Shown: one piece after another, positions 58,440 to 64,000 of the stretch
How the letters are laid out: the number at the start of each line of letters is the position of its first letter
Position numbering within the stretch: the first letter of the stretch is position 1
Source: Calditrichales bacterium
Lineage (GTDB): Bacteria; Calditrichota; Calditrichia; Calditrichales; J004
DNA length: 64,000 bases
Direction of reading: 5' to 3'
Assembly (NCBI GenBank): GCA_015493745.1
Contig: WGCN01000036.1
Coordinates: 1-64,000, forward strand
Program-made: the position numbers and the translations under genes
Notes under the pieces: model-generated
Databases searched by the model: none
The model's input: the letters and a program-made list of their open reading frames with translations, nothing else
What the model was told of the DNA's origin: nothing

Positions 58440-60893
58440 TTGGAGCCATCTAACTACTATATCATCGCGCTTGTCTTTGCCGCGGGCACCCTCGTTTCGC
58501 TTGGGTTGACACGGCTGGTGCGGGCCTGGGCCATACAGCGCCGGATCGGTGTTTTCCCCAACGAACGCATGGTTCATACCGGTTTTATACCACGCATGGG
58601 CGGTATCGGCATCATCGGCGGCTTTTTGGTCGCGCTTATCCTGTCGGCTTTGCTGTTTCACAGTTATCTGCAATGGGAATGGCCGTATGTGCTGATTGTT
58701 AGCGGAGCCCTGCTGATGGGCGGGCTGGGCATCTATGACGACCGTTACGGACTGAATGCGCCGCAGAAATTTGCAGGTCAGTTTTTGGCCGCCACCCTGG
58801 TCATTCTGGGCGGCTGCCGCATAGATGTGCTGGTGAATCCCTTTGGTCTGGATCTGAATCTGGGTTGGTTCTCCATACCGCTGACCTATCTATGGCTAAT
58901 AACCGTTACCAACGCGGTTAATCTGCTGGACGGGCTGGATGGACTGGCCGCCGGCGTCAGTTTTATCGCCGCCCTGGTGTTTGGTTTGATCGCCTTTCTG
59001 CATAACAATATGATCATCGTTGTTTTTAGCGTAAGCCTGATGGCCGGTCTGTTGGGCTTTTTACGCTATAACCGTCATCCGGCTTCTATTTTTATGGGGG
59101 ATACCGGGTCGCTTTTCCTGGGTTTTCTGTTGGCCGCCCTTAGCCTTAAGGCCTTTACCACGGCCGGAAATCATATCGAGATGCTGTTGCCGGTTATTGT
59201 GCTGGCGGTGCCCATCGGCGATACCACCGTGGCTTTTTTCCGCCGCTTGAACAACGGACGGCACCCTTTTAAACCGGACAAGGATCATTTGCATCATCGC
59301 CTGCTTTACCTGGGGCTTACCCACCGGCAGGCCGTGCAGATCATCTACTTTGCCGCCGCCGCATACGGCCTGGCTGCGATAATACTGGTGCTGGAAGCGG
59401 AAATCAGCGGACTGATATTGCTGCTTCTGGTTATTGTCCTTTCCGTTTTCGGCTTAAAGCGCCTGGGCTATCTGGAGGCGCGCAAGTTCAAAACCGTTAC
59501 CGGCAGCGAGGATTTTTTACGCATCCAAAAGGAATTGGCGCCCATATCCATCAAGCGTTTTCTGCACCGGCTTCTGCTGGGTCTCAGCGATGTGCTAATG
59601 GTTAACCTGGCCTTGTACGTTTATGTCTGGTTACGTCATCACTATCATATCGGTCAGGGCGGCGTATTGGACCCGGGCGAGATCCTGACCCCCGTTCCCA
59701 TGCTGATCGTTACCCTCTACTGGATCGTGCTGTTTATTTTAAACGATCTGTACAGTATGCGCTGGGACATCTCCCGTTTTGACAAGATGCGCCGTATCAG
59801 CAAAACCATTCTTGTGGGTATTTTGCTTTGGTTTATCATCACCTGGGATGGCGCCCTGTCCATCTCCGAAGGACGCATGGCCATTCTGCTCTATGCCGGT
59901 CTGTTACTGCTTTTTGTCAATGCGGGGCGTCTGCTGGTGATCAGCGTGGAAAAGCGATGGCGCATTCTGGAATACGCGCCGCAAAACACCCTGTTGATCG
60001 GCGCCACATCCCGGGGGCACAAGCTGCTTAAGGATATCCGTAAAAATCCACACCTGCTCTATAATGTGGTGGGTTTTGTAACACAGGACGGCCGACCGGA
60101 GCGCTTCAGCAACCTGAGCTGCCTGGGTACCTATGAGGATATACCATCGCTCATCCGCAACCGGGGCATACATGAGGTGATCATCGCCATAAACGAGCAA
60201 ACCCACGATGAACTGATCGGTTTGATCGCCGCCATCGATGACATGAAGGTGGTGTTAAAGATTGTGCCGCAATATTACGATATTCTTTCCGGCCATAAAA
60301 CCGAGGAGATTACCGGCCATCCGCTGATACGCCTTTTTCCAGATCATATGCGTATGTGGCAATGGCTGCTTAAACGCCTGGCCGATATTGTCCTGTCCCT
60401 GTTTTTTCTCACGCTCTTTTTCCTGCCGGCCCTGCTTTTGGCCCTGTTGTTAACGCTTACCGGGGTTCATCCCCCGTTAGTTATCGAAAACCGTATGGGC
60501 AAGAACGGCCGGGTTTTCGGACAGCTTAACTTTAATGTGCAGGGGCGTTCCCCCTTGCAGCGCTGGTTGTACAAAACCAATATCTACAAACTGCCGGAAC
60601 TGATCAATATACTTCTGGGCTCCATGAGCTGGGTGGGGCCGCGTCCGGAAAGTCCGGACAAAGTGGAACGCCTGCGCAGCCGTATAAAATTCTATAACCG
60701 CCGTTTTCAGATACGGCCCGGGTTAACCGGCTGGGCGCAGGTGCGTTACCGTTACGATGATTCCATGCGTTCGCATCGGGATCAGCATAAACAGGATCTC
60801 TTTTATCTGGAAAATATGTCCCTTACATTTGATTTGCGTATTTTATTGCGTTCGCTGGTCATCTTCTTTTTTAAACGATCAAAAAGTAAATAG
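58440..60893 (+). CDS. Fusion: WecA/MraY-type polyprenyl-phosphate glycosylphosphotransferase + WbaP-like region ending in a degenerate Bac_transf domain
   Basis: PNPT motifs intact: VHTGFIPRMGGIGIIGGF, GIYDDRYGLNAPQKFAGQ, NAVNLLDGLDGLAAG, FMGDTGSLFLGF, DHLHHRL. C-terminal: LLIGATSRGHKLLKDI, NIYKLPELINILLGSMSWVGPRPES, IRPGLTGWAQVRY. Confidence 0.88.
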   Translation: MEPSNYYIIALVFAAGTLVSLGLTRLVRAWAIQRRIGVFPNERMVHTGFIPRMGGIGIIGGFLVALILSALLFHSYLQWEWPYVLIVSGALLMGGLGIYDDRYGLNAPQKFAGQFLAATLVILGGCRIDVLVNPFGLDLNLGWFSIPLTYLWLITVTNAVNLLDGLDGLAAGVSFIAALVFGLIAFLHNNMIIVVFSVSLMAGLLGFLRYNRHPASIFMGDTGSLFLGFLLAALSLKAFTTAGNHIEMLLPVIVLAVPIGDTTVAFFRRLNNGRHPFKPDKDHLHHRLLYLGLTHRQAVQIIYFAAAAYGLAAIILVLEAEISGLILLLLVIVLSVFGLKRLGYLEARKFKTVTGSEDFLRIQKELAPISIKRFLHRLLLGLSDVLMVNLALYVYVWLRHHYHIGQGGVLDPGEILTPVPMLIVTLYWIVLFILNDLYSMRWDISRFDKMRRISKTILVGILLWFIITWDGALSISEGRMAILLYAGLLLLFVNAGRLLVISVEKRWRILEYAPQNTLLIGATSRGHKLLKDIRKNPHLLYNVVGFVTQDGRPERFSNLSCLGTYEDIPSLIRNRGIHEVIIAINEQTHDELIGLIAAIDDMKVVLKIVPQYYDILSGHKTEEITGHPLIRLFPDHMRMWQWLLKRLADIVLSLFFLTLFFLPALLLALLLTLTGVHPPLVIENRMGKNGRVFGQLNFNVQGRSPLQRWLYKTNIYKLPELINILLGSMSWVGPRPESPDKVERLRSRIKFYNRRFQIRPGLTGWAQVRYRYDDSMRSHRDQHKQDLFYLENMSLTFDLRILLRSLVIFFFKRSKSK

Positions 60894-62974
60894 TGATGTT
60901 GCCTGAAATTTCAATAATTATCGTCAACTACAATGTCCGGGATTTTCTGGAACAGTGCCTGCTTTCCCTGAGGCGGGCCCTGGCTCATATCCCCTCCGAG
61001 ATCTGGGTGGTGGACAATAATTCCGTGGACGGCAGCGTGAACATGCTCCGGGAACGTTTCCCCGAAGTGCGGCTGATCGCCAGCAAAAGCAATCTGGGCT
61101 TTTCCGGCGGGAACAATCTGGCCCTGAAACAGGCGCGGGGACGTTTTATCGTGCTGCTCAACCCGGACACGGTGGTGCAGGAGGATACCTTTAGCAGCCT
61201 GCTGCGGTTTTTTGAGGAGCATCCCGATGCTTCCGCCGCCACCTGCAAAATTCTGAATCCCGACGGTAGTTTTGCCGTGGATTGCCGCCACAGCATTCCC
61301 ACACCCAGTACCGCCTTCTGGAAGCTGTTGGGGCTGAATCGCCTTTTTCCCAAAAGCAAAATCTTCGGACGCTATAACCTCACCTATCTGGATGAGAACG
61401 ACACCTATCCGGTGGAGGCCATTTCCGGCTCTTTTATGATGATCAAAAGGGAAGTGGTGGAACAGGTGGGGCTTTTGGATGAAACTTTTTTCATGTATTG
61501 CGAGGATATCGACTATTGCCACCGTATCAATCAGGCCGGCGGTAAAATCTACTATACCCCCCAAACACAGATTGTTCATTATAAAGGGGAAAGTTCCAAG
61601 GCCAATAACCTCGATTATGTAATCACCTTTAACCGGTCGCTTTATCAGTTCTATAAAAAACATTACCAGCAAAAATACATCTATCCCTTTAAATGGCTGA
61701 TCTTACTGGGGGTAATCCTGCGCGGCGCCTTTATTTACATGCGCAATGTACTGCGTAAATATTTTACGGTGCTTATGGATGTGGCCATGCTTAACCTGGT
61801 GCTGCTGTTTACCTTTTGGCTGCGTTTTGAGATGAAAGGCGGCTTTTCCTGGGACAGTTTCTTCAGTCAGTATATCATCATCCATCTGCTGACCACGGTA
61901 ACCTACCTGTTCAATGCCTTGCTGTTTGATATGATCAAGCAGGATCGTTTTTCGCCGGAAAAAGTGCTGAAGGTACTGGGGGCCACCTTTCTCTTTGTAT
62001 CGGCCCTGACTTTCTTTTTTAAGCAGTTCGCCTTTTCCCGTCTGGTGGTGGCCATGGCCGCCATCGGCGGATTTCTGGCCATTGTGGGTTGGCGTTTGCT
62101 GTTTAACCGCTACGGGGCCAAATATTCCGGTGCGCTGGAAAAAGAGTTCTTTCATAAACGGGCGCTGATCGTGGGCGATGACCAGGAGACCGTGGAACTA
62201 CTTAAAAAACTGGATCGCCAGCCCCTGGCCGGCATGAAGGTGGAAGGGGTGGCCGCCATAGACGATGACCGTATCGGGCATAAACTGGATGCCTATCCCA
62301 TTGTTACCTCGATCGGTCAAATCGATGAATACGCCCGTCTGAAGCGCGTTAATCTGATTATTTTTTCCACCCACAACATCGCCTATGAACGTATTCTGGA
62401 AACCATGACCCGTCTGCATGATTTAAACGTGGAGATAAAAATGGTGCCCGGACATCTGGAATATATGATCGGCAAGTCGAATATCGAGCGTTTTGAAAGC
62501 GTACCGCTGGTGGAGATTGATTATGCCTATAATAAGCCGTTTAACCGCTTTATCAAGCGGTTTATGGATATCGGGCTGACCCTGACTCCCGTACTGATCC
62601 TGACCGTGCCGGTACTGTTTGCCTTACCCTTTAACCGGCAAAAATATTTCCGCCGCCAGTTAGCGCCCAGGCTGGGCAAAAAATTCCATTTTCTCGATTA
62701 CCGGGAAAAGGGTCTGTTTCGTTCCTGGGCGCGTCTCTTTTCCGTGCTTTTGGGCAGAATATCCCTGGTAGGCGCCCCGATACAGGACGATCCGGTCGCC
62801 TCGCCCCTGTTTTACAAACCCGGACTGACCGGTATTGTCCAACTCTATCCCGAAAGGGTAGCGCGCCTGGGTAACAGCCATGAACTGGAACTGAGCTATT
62901 TAAAAAACCATTCGCTTTTTCTTGATATGGAACTGTTGTTGAAATCCCTGTTTCGAAAGGGACGCGGGGAATAA
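60893..62974 (+). CDS. Fusion: GT2 glycosyltransferase + WbaP-like region ending in a degenerate Bac_transf domain
   Basis: GT2: ISIIIVNYNVRDFLEQCLLSL, VVDNNSVDGS, NLGFSGGNNLALKQARGRFIVLLNPDT. C-terminal: ALIVGDDQETVELLKKL, RLFSVLLGRISLVGAPIQ, YKPGLTGIVQLYPE. Confidence 0.85.
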   Translation: MMLPEISIIIVNYNVRDFLEQCLLSLRRALAHIPSEIWVVDNNSVDGSVNMLRERFPEVRLIASKSNLGFSGGNNLALKQARGRFIVLLNPDTVVQEDTFSSLLRFFEEHPDASAATCKILNPDGSFAVDCRHSIPTPSTAFWKLLGLNRLFPKSKIFGRYNLTYLDENDTYPVEAISGSFMMIKREVVEQVGLLDETFFMYCEDIDYCHRINQAGGKIYYTPQTQIVHYKGESSKANNLDYVITFNRSLYQFYKKHYQQKYIYPFKWLILLGVILRGAFIYMRNVLRKYFTVLMDVAMLNLVLLFTFWLRFEMKGGFSWDSFFSQYIIIHLLTTVTYLFNALLFDMIKQDRFSPEKVLKVLGATFLFVSALTFFFKQFAFSRLVVAMAAIGGFLAIVGWRLLFNRYGAKYSGALEKEFFHKRALIVGDDQETVELLKKLDRQPLAGMKVEGVAAIDDDRIGHKLDAYPIVTSIGQIDEYARLKRVNLIIFSTHNIAYERILETMTRLHDLNVEIKMVPGHLEYMIGKSNIERFESVPLVEIDYAYNKPFNRFIKRFMDIGLTLTPVLILTVPVLFALPFNRQKYFRRQLAPRLGKKFHFLDYREKGLFRSWARLFSVLLGRISLVGAPIQDDPVASPLFYKPGLTGIVQLYPERVARLGNSHELELSYLKNHSLFLDMELLLKSLFRKGRGE

Positions 62975-63165
62975 ATCCCGAAACCTATGAGCCTAAGAGC
63001 CGGTGTTCAACCCGGACCGTCATCTTCTGTCTTTTATTGTTACCCAGGTTTTATCTCTGGCAAATACCGTCCGGGAAAATAAATCCTCCTCCGGGTAACT
63101 TTCGGTTAAAAACTTCATCAAACCGGCTGCTTTACGCATAACACGCCTTTTGTGGAGAAAATTCA

Positions 63166-64000
63166 ATGGAAGACCTGATTTTATACCACCGTCTGCAATT
63201 TGCCTTTACCATTTCGTTTCATTACCTCTTTCCCCAACTGACCATGGGACTCTCGGCGCTGATTGTCTGGTTTAAATGGCGCTACATCCGTACCGGAGAT
63301 GAACTCTATAACCGTTCATCGCTCTTTTGGGCAAAGATATTTGCCGTCAATTTTGTATTGGGCGTGGTAACGGGGATTCCCATGGAGTTTCAGTTCGGCA
63401 CCAACTGGGCTAAGTTTTCGGAGCTTACGGGCAATGTCATCGGCCAAACCCTAGCCATGGAGGGGATGTTCTCCTTTTTCCTGGAGTCTACCTTTCTGGG
63501 GCTGTTTTTATTCGCCGAAAAGAAAATGTCCAAAAAGTTGCACTTTTTGATGGCCCTTATGGTCTTCACCGGTACACAGGCCAGCGGTCTGTTCATCATT
63601 GCCACCCATTCCTGGATGCAGCATCCGGTGGGTTATGAGATTCTTGAAAATGGAAAATATGTTTTAAATAATTTTGCCGCCTTATTCTACAACTCATGGT
63701 TGTGGCCCTCTTATTTGCACAATCAGATGGCTTCCATGGTTACCTCGGCCTTTGTCATGACCGGTGTGGGTGCGTTTTATATGCTGAACAAAAAGAACAG
63801 GGATTTTGCCGGGCTTTTTATAAAAACAGGTGTGGTGGCCGGGGTTATTTCATCCACGCTGGTCATCGTTCCTTTTGGTGACATGCTGGCCCAGCAGGTG
63901 GCCACCCATCAGCCGGTAACCCTTTCGGCCATGGAGGGCTTGTTTAAAACGCAGGAAGGGGCGCCCATGGTGCTCATCGGGCAACCCAATATGCAAACCC
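63166..64000 (+). CDS. cydA: Cytochrome bd ubiquinol oxidase subunit I (truncated by window end)
   Basis: MEDLILYHRLQFAFTISFHYLFPQLTMGLSALIVWFKW...NFVLGVVTGIPMEFQFGTNWAKFSELTGNVIGQTLAMEGMFSFFLESTFLGLFLF. Open to the window end, so absent from the ORF track. Confidence 0.95.
   Translation, partial: MEDLILYHRLQFAFTISFHYLFPQLTMGLSALIVWFKWRYIRTGDELYNRSSLFWAKIFAVNFVLGVVTGIPMEFQFGTNWAKFSELTGNVIGQTLAMEGMFSFFLESTFLGLFLFAEKKMSKKLHFLMALMVFTGTQASGLFIIATHSWMQHPVGYEILENGKYVLNNFAALFYNSWLWPSYLHNQMASMVTSAFVMTGVGAFYMLNKKNRDFAGLFIKTGVVAGVISSTLVIVPFGDMLAQQVATHQPVTLSAMEGLFKTQEGAPMVLIGQPNMQT

Overview
This 64 kb window comes from a bacterial chromosome, and every gene I can support is on the + strand. Left to right it contains: (1) the edge of a defence island at 0-5.9 kb, with a 5'-truncated E2-like/SEC-C protein, an AlbA_2 (schlafen-like) ATP-binding regulator, a type I restriction subunit HsdR and a YgjP-like metallopeptidase; (2) a glycosyltransferase cluster at 6-16.7 kb with alternating GT4/GT9 genes, a polysaccharide pyruvyl transferase and an MsbA-like ABC exporter; (3) a small DUF3108 / J-domain-less DnaJ C-terminal-domain / SOD segment; (4) a housekeeping block: rimP-nusA-infB-ylxP-rbfA-truB-ribF-rpsO-pnp, an M16 peptidase, a divergent alanine-dehydrogenase-like protein, arcC, sucCD, ndk, DUF177-rpmF-plsX-fabHDG-acpP-fabF-rnc; (5) a capsule/exopolysaccharide locus at 44.5-63 kb, whose central AT-rich part looks like an exchangeable cassette; (6) the start of cydA, cut by the window end. 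The most unusual signal is a pair of adjacent multidomain proteins at 58.4-63.0 kb. Each ends in a WbaP-like module (membrane segment, Rossmann-like domain, Bac_transf domain) that has lost the catalytic Asp-Glu dyad. One is fused to an intact WecA/MraY-type phosphoglycosyltransferase and the other to a GT2 glycosyltransferase. Other leads are two glycosyltransferase genes whose conserved N-termini lie upstream of any ATG/GTG/TTG (apparent ATA and CTG starts), an alanine-dehydrogenase homologue lacking two catalytic residues, and a sigma54-like promoter ahead of the orphan DnaJ C-terminal domain. No CRISPR array, rRNA, tRNA or transposase was recognised. All family calls come from reading motifs; no database search was run.
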